Origin: Lutimaribacter degradans
GTDB lineage: Bacteria > Pseudomonadota > Alphaproteobacteria > Rhodobacterales > Rhodobacteraceae
NCBI RefSeq assembly: GCF_023703375.1
Contig: NZ_JAMQGO010000013.1
Location: 1-64,000 of the forward strand
Length of the DNA: 64,000 bases
Direction: 5' to 3'
The stretch's first letter is position 1. Each line of letters begins with the position of its first letter. The notes beneath the pieces were generated by a model that worked only from the letters and a program-made list of their open reading frames with translations, was not told where the DNA came from and made no database searches. Made by a program: the position numbers and the translations under genes. Positions 55,401-64,000 of the stretch are shown piece after piece.

Positions 55401-57049
55401 GTGCCGCCCTCTTTTCCATCGTCTTTCGCCCGGTCCGTCGCATCGCGCGCTGCCACTTCATCCGCCACGATGCGGCGCAGATCGGCCTTCAGGATCTTGC
55501 CCATCGGATTGCGTGGCAGGCTGTCCCGAAACAGGATACGACGCGGCACGGCGTAGTCGGCCAGTTCCTCGCGGCACATATCCTGCAAGGCGACCGCCAG
55601 TGCATCGCCCTCCGTCCCGGGTCGCGCCGTGACAACGGCGGCGACATCTTCGCCCAGATCAGGATGCGGCACGGCGATTGCCGCGGCCTCCAGCACATCG
55701 GGGTGGCGATAAAGCGCGTTCTCGACCGCGACCGAGGCTATCTTCAACCCGCCCCGGTTGATCAGGTCTTTCTTGCGATCCCCGAACCAAAGGAAACCGT
55801 CGCGGTCGAGCTGCCCGACATCACCCGTGCGAATGCGCCGCCCATCAAAGGCCGCGGCGGTGGCGGCCACGTTGCGGTAATACCCCAAGGCTACGGGCGA
55901 ACCTGTCAAGGCAATCTCGCCCATCGTGCCTGCCGGCAAGGTGCGGCCCGCGTCATCCAGTATTTCCACGTTCATTCCCGCCATGGCCCGCCCGACGGAC
56001 CCGCCCTTTTCGGCAAGGCGATCAGACGGCAGAACCGTGCCTGCCGGGCCACTTTCGGTCATGCCATAAATCTGAACCTGATCCACCCAGGGCCATGTTC
56101 GCGCAATCCGCTCGGTCAGCTCGCCCGGCATTGTCGCGCCGCCATTCGCGATGACGCGCAACCCGCGCAGGTCATGCCGCGCCGTATCATGGGCCTGTAT
56201 CATGAAATTCAGGATCGAGGGCACACCGTGGTAGAAACTCGTGCCTTCGCTACGGATCAGGTCAAGCCGAGAGGCAGTGTCAATCTGATCTTCGATCACC
56301 AGGCCGGCCCCGGCAACCCAACATGACATGCCCGCAAGATTGAGCGCTGAACTGGTGAAGAAAGGGAAAGCGCCCTGGTATACGTCATCCGAACGCAGGC
56401 CCAACGCACCGCCGCTACAGTGGCCCGTCGCGATCATCGTGCGATGACTGTGCATCACCGCCTTGGCCTTTCCCGTGGTGCCGGACGTGAACAACAGACA
56501 TCCCAGCGCATCTGCCCCCGGATCGTCCGGCGGCACCTGAGGCTGTTCGTCCCCGGGGGCCGTGATGTGCCTGGCATCCATCCTGGCGGGTAACATGGCG
56601 CCCCGTGCTTTTGCCTTGGCAACTGCCGCGTCCAAGGGCGCGCGACCATCGGCGTTGCTGAGGATGGCGAATGGTGCGGTCAAAGCGACCGCGTGCGACA
56701 GCTCCGCTACCGAACCGCGGGTGTTCAACGGCACCACCACTGCTCCGAAACTCAGTGCGCCAAGGGCGGCCACGAAACACTCCAGCGCCCAGTCATTGGT
56801 CAGATAGATCCCGAGCCGATCGCCCGGTTTCATCCCCGTGTCTTGCAACCGCGTGGCAGCGCGTCGGCCTGCCGTGTTCAGTTCAGCATAAGTCAGGCGT
56901 CGGCGTTCGGCCCCGCATGTCATCGCCGACAGCGCCAGCGCGTCGCCACGCGTGCGGGCCTGCAAGTCCAAAAGCGCAGGAACGCTCAAACCATCATGAT
57001 CAACCTGATCCTCCAAACGGCCCTGGTAGTGAAGATTCCTGTTTGTCAT
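55397..57049 (-). CDS. AMP-forming acyl-CoA ligase, second of the cluster
   Basis: The 550-residue ANL-superfamily enzyme has the P-loop LLFTSGTTGKAKAVMHSHR, the A5 motif YGMTESGPAG, A7 RTGDVGQLDRDGFLWFGDRKKD and the catalytic lysine in PRNPMGKILKADLR near the C-terminus. It activates a carboxylic acid to its CoA ester through an acyl adenylate. It overlaps tetR by ATGA upstream and the MBL gene downstream. The acid is unknown; medium to long fatty acids or aromatic acids are possible. Confidence 0.88.
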   Translation of the reverse strand: MTNRNLHYQGRLEDQVDHDGLSVPALLDLQARTRGDALALSAMTCGAERRRLTYAELNTAGRRAATRLQDTGMKPGDRLGIYLTNDWALECFVAALGALSFGAVVVPLNTRGSVAELSHAVALTAPFAILSNADGRAPLDAAVAKAKARGAMLPARMDARHITAPGDEQPQVPPDDPGADALGCLLFTSGTTGKAKAVMHSHRTMIATGHCSGGALGLRSDDVYQGAFPFFTSSALNLAGMSCWVAGAGLVIEDQIDTASRLDLIRSEGTSFYHGVPSILNFMIQAHDTARHDLRGLRVIANGGATMPGELTERIARTWPWVDQVQIYGMTESGPAGTVLPSDRLAEKGGSVGRAMAGMNVEILDDAGRTLPAGTMGEIALTGSPVALGYYRNVAATAAAFDGRRIRTGDVGQLDRDGFLWFGDRKKDLINRGGLKIASVAVENALYRHPDVLEAAAIAVPHPDLGEDVAAVVTARPGTEGDALAVALQDMCREELADYAVPRRILFRDSLPRNPMGKILKADLRRIVADEVAARDATDRAKDDGKEGGT

Positions 57050-57702
57050 GGCTGTGCGCGTGGCGCCGACTTGGAGTGGGCGCCCCTGTCTGGGAACATC
57101 AAACTGTCATCCAACCCAAGGCTTCGCGCCACGATCCGCAGATATGTTTTCTTAACCTCGGCGGGCAGATCAGTGATCACGGTGCCCTGGACCGCATAGC
57201 GTTCCAGCAAGTATTCGCGCGCCCCGATCATCATGTAGGCGATGACTTCAAGCTCGCTCTCATCGTACCCTTGGATTTCGCCTGTTGCCCAGCCGCGCTG
57301 CAGCGACCGCGTATACCCGCCCGCCATGCGGCGCAGATATTGCTGGTGGGCTGCAGGCGCGAAAAAAGCCGCTTCGTTCAGGATACGATGCAGGGCGGGA
57401 TGCCGTTGAAGGAATTCAAAGTTGGCATCCAGGCCCTTGCGTTCACGCTCGGCGAAAGTCGAGGCATCCAGCGTCACTTCGGCGATGAAACGCAGCATGG
57501 CTTCGCCGACATGAGGCAGCAACTGGTCGAACAGATCCTGCTGGTTCTTGAAATACAGGTAGATCAGACCGTGGGCCACGCCTGCTTCTTCGGCGATGCG
57601 CCCTATCGAGGCTTTGCCGTATCCGTACCGACCCACAACCACGGCAGCCGCATCAAGTATGTTTTGCCGTGTCTGCTGTGCTTTCCGAGCGCGTTTTGCC
57701 AT
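57046..57702 (-). CDS. TetR-family transcriptional regulator
   Basis: The 218-residue protein has a TetR N-terminal domain (QTRQNILDAAAVVVGRYGYGKASIGRIAEEAGVAHGLIYLYFKN read in segments) and a helical ligand-binding domain. The ATG at 57702 has AAGGTG upstream; the longer frame adds a basic leader without a site. It sits between two acyl-CoA ligases inside the operon, so it probably senses an acid or acyl-CoA of the pathway and represses the operon. No operator is visible because the main promoter lies beyond the window. Confidence 0.9.
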   Translation of the reverse strand: MAKRARKAQQTRQNILDAAAVVVGRYGYGKASIGRIAEEAGVAHGLIYLYFKNQQDLFDQLLPHVGEAMLRFIAEVTLDASTFAERERKGLDANFEFLQRHPALHRILNEAAFFAPAAHQQYLRRMAGGYTRSLQRGWATGEIQGYDESELEVIAYMMIGAREYLLERYAVQGTVITDLPAEVKKTYLRIVARSLGLDDSLMFPDRGAHSKSAPRAQP

Positions 57703-57780
57703 GTCATCTTTCACCTTCTTGACCTTGCCTGCATATGCGACCGGGCGGGCCCTCGGCAAGACAGAGGCACCTTTCCGCCG

Positions 57781-59418
57781 CTAGGCAGTGCCTTCGGCGG
57801 AAAGATGGTCGCGGATGCGCGCGCGCAGAACGTGTTTCTGCACCTTCCCCGAGGCGGTGCGGGGCAGGTCATCCACGACTTCGAAGCGATCGGGGCACTT
57901 CTGCCGCGCCAACCCATAATTCAGCAGGAACTCTGTCATCTCGGCCAACGGCGGCACCTGCCCGGACTCGGCGGGGATCACGTAGGCGCAAACGCCCTCG
58001 CCCAGCCGGTCATGCGGCATCGAAACGACAGCGGCCTCACGGATGGCGGGATGCGTGTGCAGGGCGTCCTCGATTTCCTTGGCACTCAGGTTCTCGCCGC
58101 CGCGGATGATGATATCCTTCTTGCGGCCAGTGACAGTCAGGATGCCATCTTCGGTCACGATACCCAGATCGCCGGTGCGAAAATACCCTTCGTCGTCGAA
58201 AGACTCGTTGGTGGCGGCGGGGTCGGTGTACCCCCGGAACAGCGAAGGACCACGGGCCAGGATCTCGCCCTCCCTTCCGGCGGGTAGGGAGAGCCCCGCG
58301 TCATCGACCACCTTGACGTCCCAATCCGTTACCCGCCCGTCGCTATGCGCGGCAAGTTCCCTGTCATCAAGACAGCCCTGTGTGACCATGGGACATTCAG
58401 AACTGCCAAATACCCGGAAAGCGCGGCAATTGACGAAGTGAATGTTGGCCCTGTCGATCAGCGCTGGAGGCACGGCAGCCCCGCCGCAACCGTAGACACG
58501 CAGGCTGGGCAGCCGCTCTCCCTGCCGTTCCGCCTGATCCACCAGTTCGGCCAGAAAGGGCGTGGCGCCGATCATGAAGTCCACACCTTCGCGACGGGAA
58601 ATCTCGACGGCCGCCGCCGCATCCCAACGCTCCATCAGCACGCTGCGTGTGCCGAACTGGAACGGCATCTCCATTCCATAGGAGTACCCCGTGACATGGG
58701 TAACGGGGCTGGGCATCAAAAGCGTGTCGCCCGCACTCAGCCCCCAGGCCTCCATGCTGGACCACAGCGGGCGGCGCGACTGGTTGTGCGAATATATCAC
58801 GCCTTTTGGCAGACCCGTTGTACCCGAAGTATAGATGATCAGCTTGGCGCTGTCGGGATCTGCCGCCTTCAGCGGGTGTCTGACGCTTTGCCCCAGCGCC
58901 TCGATCGCGTCGAAGGTCAGTTCGCCACCCCCGCGCACGCTGGCGACATGGGCCAGATCGGGCAGATCGGGGCGAAGCTCGTCATAGATCTTGGCATAAT
59001 CGACCGCACGCCATTCCCCCGGAATGAACGCGATCCGCGCGCGGCAATCGGCCAGGATAAAGGCCAACTCGGCCTGTCTGTAGATGGGTATCACGGGATT
59101 GATGACAAACCCGCCAAGGGCACATGCCAGGTTAAGGATCACCGCCTCGGTCCAGTTGGGCAGTTGAAAGCTGACAGTATCGCCGGGGGCAATCCCCAGT
59201 TCCAACAGCCCACGCGCCATGTCGGTGGCGCGCGTGAGACAGGTGGCATAGTCAACTGCCCCTTTCTCGTCCATAACGGCGATCACCTCGGGTTGTCGCT
59301 CGGCCCTTTCGGTTGCCATATCGGCCAATGTCAGGCCGGGCCATTCCCCCGAGGCCCGGCGGGCTTCCCGTTCACCTGGCGCGAAACGCAGTGGCCACCC
59401 GCCCTGCGGTTTGGACAT
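57781..59418 (-). CDS. AMP-forming acyl-CoA ligase, first of the cluster
   Basis: The 545-residue ANL enzyme carries LIIYTSGTTGLPKGVIYSH, FGSSECPMV, RTGDLGIVTEDGILTVTGRKKD and the catalytic lysine in PRTASGKVQKHVLR. It resembles the cyclohexanecarboxylate/fatty acyl ligase branch rather than acetyl-CoA synthetase. The ATG at 59418 is four bases after the LivF stop; a TTG 15 bases upstream is less likely. It shares little with the other ligase beyond core motifs, so this is not a recent duplication. Its closeness to the importer suggests that it activates the imported acid. Confidence 0.88.
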   Translation of the reverse strand: MSKPQGGWPLRFAPGEREARRASGEWPGLTLADMATERAERQPEVIAVMDEKGAVDYATCLTRATDMARGLLELGIAPGDTVSFQLPNWTEAVILNLACALGGFVINPVIPIYRQAELAFILADCRARIAFIPGEWRAVDYAKIYDELRPDLPDLAHVASVRGGGELTFDAIEALGQSVRHPLKAADPDSAKLIIYTSGTTGLPKGVIYSHNQSRRPLWSSMEAWGLSAGDTLLMPSPVTHVTGYSYGMEMPFQFGTRSVLMERWDAAAAVEISRREGVDFMIGATPFLAELVDQAERQGERLPSLRVYGCGGAAVPPALIDRANIHFVNCRAFRVFGSSECPMVTQGCLDDRELAAHSDGRVTDWDVKVVDDAGLSLPAGREGEILARGPSLFRGYTDPAATNESFDDEGYFRTGDLGIVTEDGILTVTGRKKDIIIRGGENLSAKEIEDALHTHPAIREAAVVSMPHDRLGEGVCAYVIPAESGQVPPLAEMTEFLLNYGLARQKCPDRFEVVDDLPRTASGKVQKHVLRARIRDHLSAEGTA

Positions 59419-59422
59419 GGAT

Positions 59423-60142
59423 TCAGACTGCAAGGTAACGCTCCTTCAATTGCGGATCGGCGTCAAAGGCATCCCAGCCTCCGTCAAAGACGATACGCCC
59501 GCTGTCGATCAGCACGACCCGATCAGTGACGCGGCGCGCAAAGCCAAGGTTCTGTTCCGCGATCAGCAGCGAAAGATCGCCGGTCTGCCGGATGCGACCG
59601 ATATCATGGGCGATCTCATCGACCACGACAGGGGCCAACCCTTCGACCGGCTCATCAAGCAGCAAAAGGCGCGGCGCGCCCATCAGGCCGCGCGCAACCG
59701 CAACCAGTTGTTGCTGCCCCCCGCTAAGTTGGTAGCCCGCTCGTTGCAGCAGTGGCTTGAGCAATGGGAACAAGTCATAGATCTCGTCACTGTCGACTTT
59801 CGCACCGGGCCGAGCAGCGTGACGGCCAAGCGCGATATTCTCGGCCACTGTGATGTTGGGATAGATCCGCCGGTCTTCGGGCACCAGAACCAGGCCGCGT
59901 CGGGTGCGTGCATCGGTGGCCACCCCCGCCAGAGCAGCGCCGTCGAACATGATCTCACCCGTCACGCGGGGGCCTGCATCCAGAAGGCTTTTCATCAACG
60001 TGGATTTACCTGCGCCGTTGCGGCCCAAAAGCGCCACGCTTTCACCGGTCTCCACGCGCAGTGCGGCATCCTGGATGATGTGACTGCCGCCGTAGTAGGC
60101 GTTCAGACCACTTACCTTGAGCAAGGGTTCAGTGCTGGCCAA
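59423..60142 (-). CDS. livF: Branched-chain-type ABC transporter ATPase (LivF)
   Basis: The 239-residue ATPase has LLGRNGAGKSTLMKSLL, LSGGQQQLVAVARGLM, LLLLDEPVEGLAP and the LivF-type ending. With LivG it powers import of hydrophobic amino acids or, in this operon, probably an organic acid. Its start overlaps the livG end by 14 bases. Confidence 0.92.
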   Translation of the reverse strand: MASTEPLLKVSGLNAYYGGSHIIQDAALRVETGESVALLGRNGAGKSTLMKSLLDAGPRVTGEIMFDGAALAGVATDARTRRGLVLVPEDRRIYPNITVAENIALGRHAARPGAKVDSDEIYDLFPLLKPLLQRAGYQLSGGQQQLVAVARGLMGAPRLLLLDEPVEGLAPVVVDEIAHDIGRIRQTGDLSLLIAEQNLGFARRVTDRVVLIDSGRIVFDGGWDAFDADPQLKERYLAV

Positions 60143-60887
60143 GATAAACCTCCCTTACGCGCGCATCTGCGCGCACCTTGTGCGGCTCGCCCGATGCGAT
60201 GATCGCGCCGTGATGCAGAACTGTCAGACGTGTCGCCAGGCCGAACACCACCTCCATGTCGTGTTCGGTCAGCAGAAGTGTCAGACCATACCGGGCACGC
60301 ACATCTGAAATAAGGCGCACAGCTTCGGATCGGTCAGATGGCGACATGCCCGCAGTCGGTTCGTCCAGCATCAGAACCTTGGGACGCAATGCAAGACTCA
60401 TCGCCAGTTCCAGCCGCTTCTTGTCACCATGCGACAGGGTTCCGGCCGGGTCGTCCAGCGTCCCCTCGAGCCCCAGTTCATGAACCAGGCGTTCAGCCTC
60501 GTCCATCACGGCTCGCCGGGGCGCGATATGGCCGAAACTGGCCCAAATACCCTTTTCATTGCGCTCTCGCGTCTCGATCGCCACGATCAGGTTTTCAAAG
60601 GCCGACATGTCCTGGAATATCCGTGCGACCTGGAATGACCGCCCGATGCCCCGCTGAACGCGCTGCCAACCTGCAAGCCCCGTCACATCCTGGCCGTTCA
60701 ACATGATCGTGCCGCTGTTGATGCGGGTTTCCCCGCTCAGACACCGAAAAAGCGTGGTCTTGCCAGCACCGTTCGGCCCGATGACGACATGCGCTTCGCC
60801 TTCCTCAAGATCGAAACTGACATCCTCCAGCACCTTTACCTGGCCGTAGGATTTGTGCATGGCGCGTGCTTCCATGATCCGGGTCAT
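60129..60887 (-). CDS. livG: Branched-chain-type ABC transporter ATPase (LivG)
   Basis: The 252-residue ATPase carries GPNGAGKTTLFRCLSG, the LivG-type insertion between Walker A and signature (IGRSFQVARIFQDMSAFENL), LSHGDKKRLELAMSL and LMLDEPTAGMSP. It pairs with LivF. It overlaps livM by ATGA. Confidence 0.92.
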   Translation of the reverse strand: MTRIMEARAMHKSYGQVKVLEDVSFDLEEGEAHVVIGPNGAGKTTLFRCLSGETRINSGTIMLNGQDVTGLAGWQRVQRGIGRSFQVARIFQDMSAFENLIVAIETRERNEKGIWASFGHIAPRRAVMDEAERLVHELGLEGTLDDPAGTLSHGDKKRLELAMSLALRPKVLMLDEPTAGMSPSDRSEAVRLISDVRARYGLTLLLTEHDMEVVFGLATRLTVLHHGAIIASGEPHKVRADARVREVYLGQH

Positions 60888-61906
60888 TTGCCAGCCTCCG
60901 TTTCGGATGTCCGTTCGCCAGCGGTTTCAGCGCGGGTGGACTTGCTTGCAGCCGCCCGGCGGCGCTTGAGCAACCCCAGCAAGCCACCCGGAATGATCAG
61001 CACAACGGCCAAAAGCAGAACGCCCACAGTGATCTCGGACAACCCATGCATTGTGCGGGTTCCATAGTCGATGGCGCCGAACAGGATGGCCCCCACCGCC
61101 GGCCCCCAGAAATGCCCGGCGCCGCCCAGCAGGGTGAACAGGATCGGTTGGGTCGAGACGGTCCAATAGGCGATTTCAGGCGAGGCGATCTGCGTGAACG
61201 GCACCATGACCGCACCGCAGAAAGCCGCGACCGTGCCCGAGATGACAAAGGCGGTCAATTGCCAGCCCTGGATTGGTGTGCCCAGGAAAGCCGTGCGCAT
61301 CTGGTCTTGCCGGATAGCTTGGAGCAAGCGCCCGGCCGGTGCATTCTGAAAGCACCACATCATGACCGCCACCAGCGTCATCGCGATGATGATAAAATAA
61401 TAATAAGCCGTCGCGCTGGTCAGGTTCAGCGTTCCGAAACCAAGCTCGATCACCGGGCGCGGGATGCCGGTCAGCCCGTCATTGCGGCCCAGGAAGGTGG
61501 TCTTGGTGATCAGGATGTGAATCAGCTCGGAGAAGGCCAAGGTGAGAACCGCGAAGTAGACCCCGCTGGCCCGGCGCAGCGCAACCACGCCAAAGACCAG
61601 CGCAATCAGCCCACCGCAGGCCGCGCCCAGCACAAGTGCCAACAGAAACGGCATTTCGGGGACATGCCGCGTGATCAGTGCCATGCCATATGCCCCGCCC
61701 GCGAAGAACATGGCATGACCGAAGCTCAGCAATCCAACGCCCGAGAACAGGAAGTTCCATGACAGACCGAAGACGATGTTGATGGCAACCAGACCGGCCA
61801 GGAACAACAGCCCGCTATTCGCCACGAATGGTACCACCGCGAACGCGGCGAGACCGCAGGCGGCGATCACCAGGTTTGTACGGAACCTTACGCGATAGTC
61901 GATCAT
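60884..61906 (-). CDS. livM: Branched-chain-type ABC transporter permease (LivM)
   Basis: The 340-residue permease has about ten helices and the LivM segment NFLFSGVGLLSFGHAMFFAG, with ALRRASGVYFAVLTLAFSEL and FTLLGGAGHFWGPAVGAILF. A charged tail of about 25 residues ends the protein. It overlaps livH by ATGA. Confidence 0.92.
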   Translation of the reverse strand: MIDYRVRFRTNLVIAACGLAAFAVVPFVANSGLLFLAGLVAINIVFGLSWNFLFSGVGLLSFGHAMFFAGGAYGMALITRHVPEMPFLLALVLGAACGGLIALVFGVVALRRASGVYFAVLTLAFSELIHILITKTTFLGRNDGLTGIPRPVIELGFGTLNLTSATAYYYFIIIAMTLVAVMMWCFQNAPAGRLLQAIRQDQMRTAFLGTPIQGWQLTAFVISGTVAAFCGAVMVPFTQIASPEIAYWTVSTQPILFTLLGGAGHFWGPAVGAILFGAIDYGTRTMHGLSEITVGVLLLAVVLIIPGGLLGLLKRRRAAASKSTRAETAGERTSETEAGK

Positions 61907-62790
61907 GCGGTCTGCTCCTTGCCCATGATCCCCGAGGGCTTGACCAGCAAAATGACCGCCAGCGCCAGCAGGAAGAAGATGCCCGGATACTGCGGGAACA
62001 GATAGGTGCCGAAACTTTCGATCATGCCCAGCAGCAAGGCTGCCAGGAATGCTCCCCGGATCGACCCCATGCCCCCCACGATCACCACACCGAAGGCCTG
62101 CAACAGGAAGATCCCGCCCAGTTCCGGCGACAGGCTTTGGTTCGGCATGAGCAGCGCCCCCGCCACCCCGGCCATGGCAAAACTGAAAATGACCGTCACC
62201 AGGTAGATCCGCGTGACATTCAACCCCAGAAGACGCGCCATCCAGGGGTCGACGGCCACGACCCTGATCAGTTGCCCGATCTGGGTGCGGTTGATCAAAA
62301 GTTCCAACCCGATATAGGCCACCACACCGCTCAGGATGACGAAAATCGTGTAGGTCGGCATGAAGACATCACCTATGAAGACCACCGAGTTCAACGAAGG
62401 TGGGGGCATCACGCTCAGGTAGTTGAGCCCCCAGATCAATTGCACCGCGCCGCCACAAACCAGCAGCAATGCATAGGTCGCGATAAGGGAATAGGCGTCC
62501 TCGACATCGCGCAGGCGACGAAAGACGAACATGTCCACGGCCCAGCCCAGCAACCCCACGACCACGGCGGCGGCCATGGCTCCGATCATGAAAACCCAAA
62601 GCGGCAATCCCGCACCAAAGGCCAGCATGACCGTGTAGGACACGTAGGCCCCGATCATGAAAAAGCCCCCATGGGCAAAGTTCAGGATGTGAAGGATGCC
62701 GAAAATAAGGGTCAGCCCGGCCGCGACAAGAAACGTCGCCATGGCCCAGGCCAGCCCGTTGAACACGGTCAGACCGATATCATACATCAT
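61903..62790 (-). CDS. livH: Branched-chain-type ABC transporter permease (LivH)
   Basis: The 295-residue permease has about eight helices, ILHILNFAHGGFFMIGAYVS near the start and VIVGGMGSIRGAFLAALLLG in the EAA-like loop. The start is ATG 62790 with a CGGAG site; the longer upstream frame runs through a hairpin and is rejected. It forms the channel with LivM. Confidence 0.92.
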   Translation of the reverse strand: MMYDIGLTVFNGLAWAMATFLVAAGLTLIFGILHILNFAHGGFFMIGAYVSYTVMLAFGAGLPLWVFMIGAMAAAVVVGLLGWAVDMFVFRRLRDVEDAYSLIATYALLLVCGGAVQLIWGLNYLSVMPPPSLNSVVFIGDVFMPTYTIFVILSGVVAYIGLELLINRTQIGQLIRVVAVDPWMARLLGLNVTRIYLVTVIFSFAMAGVAGALLMPNQSLSPELGGIFLLQAFGVVIVGGMGSIRGAFLAALLLGMIESFGTYLFPQYPGIFFLLALAVILLVKPSGIMGKEQTA

Positions 62791-62810
62791 GTGATGGCTC
62801 CGTTTGGCTT

Positions 62811-62834
62811 CGGGCGGGGATCGCTCCCCGCCCG
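62811..62834 (-). promoter_or_regulatory. Strong hairpin between the binding-protein gene and livH
   Basis: CGGGCGGGGA and its exact complement form a ten-base-pair stem with a four-base loop, 16 bases past the binding-protein stop. No U-run follows on the minus strand. Such hairpins commonly stabilise the upstream binding-protein mRNA. Confidence 0.65.
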
Positions 62835-62850
62835 GTGTTTGGCGCAAGGA

Positions 62851-64000
62851 TCAGAGCGCGTCGATGTCCAGCATCTGGCCCGGACGTGCCGGCTCGATCA
62901 CCTTTTCGCCCTCGAGCGAAACGTAATCGGTAACGGCAAACCCATCGGGCTCCGAAGAAGACGGCTCGATAAAGGCCAGTTCGGCGTTCTTGATCGCCTG
63001 GTTGTCCTCGGCGCGGATGTGGCGCATCCCCGTGGCGCTGTCGAAACTCAGCCCCTTGAGCGCCGCGATCACATCGGTGGTCTCGGTGCTGTCGGCCTTC
63101 TCGATCGCGCCCTTGTAGGCCAGGATCGCGGCATGTGCCTCGGCCGCCCAGCCCATCGGGTATTTCTCCCCTGTTCTTTCGACATAGCGCGAGTAAAGCT
63201 GGTCAGACAGCGGGTTGCCCTTGTTGGCCTCGAAATACCAGTGAAAGCCCGACCAATGCGCGGGGGTCTGGTCCTTCATCGCGGTAGCCACCAGGAATTC
63301 ATTGGCCGAATCCAGCAGCACGTCGATCTTGTCGAACAGTCCGAATGGCGAAGCCTGCTGATAGAGCGTCACGGCATCCCCGCCGTAAACCGAGGTATAA
63401 ATGCCCTGCACGTCCTGCCGCATGGCCTGCGCGATGTAGTTGCGGTAGTCGCCCGAACCATAGGGAACAAGGATCGGTTCGGCGATCTGCGCCTCTTCAC
63501 CCGTCAGTTCGGGGATGGCCTTGCGCATCGTCGCCTCGAAAATCTTCCACGTGGTACGGCCATATTCATGATCGGGGATAATCCCGCCCCATTTGCGTAT
63601 GTCCGGGCGGCTGTTCGCGATATGACGCACAAGACCCGCATTTCGGCTGACCGGGCTGTCTCCCACGCGGAATACATGCGGGTTGTAATTTTCGTGGTTC
63701 AGTTTCTCGGTGCCCGCGCCCGAGGTAATGACAACGCCACCCTCGCTTTGCAGCAATGGCCCCATCGCCAGGGCCACGGCGCTGGAGATCGTGCCGAGTT
63801 GCAGGTTCACCCCCGAACCGATCAGTTCACGCGCGGCGACCGAGGCGTCGTTGGGGTTGGCCTTCGAGTCACGAAAAGACAGCTCAACCTCGCGCCCGTT
63901 GATGCCGCCATTCGCGTTCACGTGTTCCACGGCGATCTCGGCGCCTTCTCGCACGAACGTGCCGATCAACTGCGCCGGGCCGCTTAGCGGGGTTACGACG
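62851..64000 (-). CDS. Branched-chain-type ABC transporter substrate-binding protein, N-terminus beyond window
   Basis: About 383 residues of a LivK-type (Peripla_BP_6) protein are visible, running off the window end with the frame still open (TPLSGPAQLIGTFVREGAEI). The signal peptide is not visible. Conserved parts include VNANGGINGREVELSFRDSK, YGSGDYRNYIAQ and the GWAAEAHAAILAYKGAIEKA region. The family binds amino acids, amides or aromatic acids. With acyl-CoA ligases in the operon an organic acid is likely. It is the first gene visible of the operon in transcription order. Confidence 0.9.
   Translation of the reverse strand, partial: VVTPLSGPAQLIGTFVREGAEIAVEHVNANGGINGREVELSFRDSKANPNDASVAARELIGSGVNLQLGTISSAVALAMGPLLQSEGGVVITSGAGTEKLNHENYNPHVFRVGDSPVSRNAGLVRHIANSRPDIRKWGGIIPDHEYGRTTWKIFEATMRKAIPELTGEEAQIAEPILVPYGSGDYRNYIAQAMRQDVQGIYTSVYGGDAVTLYQQASPFGLFDKIDVLLDSANEFLVATAMKDQTPAHWSGFHWYFEANKGNPLSDQLYSRYVERTGEKYPMGWAAEAHAAILAYKGAIEKADSTETTDVIAALKGLSFDSATGMRHIRAEDNQAIKNAELAFIEPSSSEPDGFAVTDYVSLEGEKVIEPARPGQMLDIDAL

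Overview
This window looks like the chromosome of a marine alphaproteobacterium of the Roseobacter group (Rhodobacteraceae). The reasons are high GC, the alphaproteobacterial translation and RNA polymerase gene order, an fds-type soluble NAD-dependent formate dehydrogenase, several TRAP transporters, BKACE/DUF849 and GMC enzymes, and Rhodobacteraceae-style palindromic intergenic repeats. No rRNA, tRNA, CRISPR array, phage or transposase gene was recognised. Family names are from reading the proteins and were not checked against a database.

1-17326 (all minus strand) is the conserved information-processing block. In transcription order it is a small membrane protein, secE, nusG, rplK, rplA, rplJ, rplL, rpoB, rpoC, a DMT-family permease, then rpsL, rpsG, fusA and the start of tuf. 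A candidate terminator lies between secE and nusG, a strong terminator follows rpoC, and a well-formed sigma70 promoter precedes rpsL.

17605-22877 (plus) is a tightly coupled four-gene operon: a two-subunit biotin-dependent acyl-CoA carboxylase, a DinB/maleylpyruvate-isomerase-like protein and a beta-keto acid cleavage enzyme. Its substrate is unknown, and it is the best candidate here for an undescribed pathway. A GMC oxidoreductase converges on it. 24588-27684 (minus) is an arsenate-resistance operon: an ArsR-ArsC fusion, a GAPDH paralogue and the organoarsenical exporter ArsJ, with a palindromic operator on the first start codon. An M20 amidohydrolase is divergent.

28997-35933 (plus) holds a LysR regulator and the fdsGBA-fdhD-fdsD formate dehydrogenase operon, with a perfect T-N11-A LysR box between them. 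36060-37810 (minus) is the wreck of a TRAP operon: dctM has two frameshifts, a nonsense codon and an internal deletion, dctQ has a nonsense codon, and only the 3' end of dctP remains. Next to it is an intact TakP-like TRAP operon (37895-42771), whose large permease carries an unusual C-terminal domain of about 315 residues.

43229-47170 (plus) is a Tro/Sit-type metal ABC importer behind a promoter with a Fur-like box. A cupin/flavin amine oxidase pair follows (47281-48944). 48978-54218 is the glycerol regulon: glpD, glpK and fbp on the minus strand with divergent glpR. 54336-64000 (minus) is one long operon: a branched-chain-type ABC importer, two acyl-CoA ligases around a TetR regulator, and a metallo-beta-lactamase-fold hydrolase. 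Its binding-protein gene runs off the window end.
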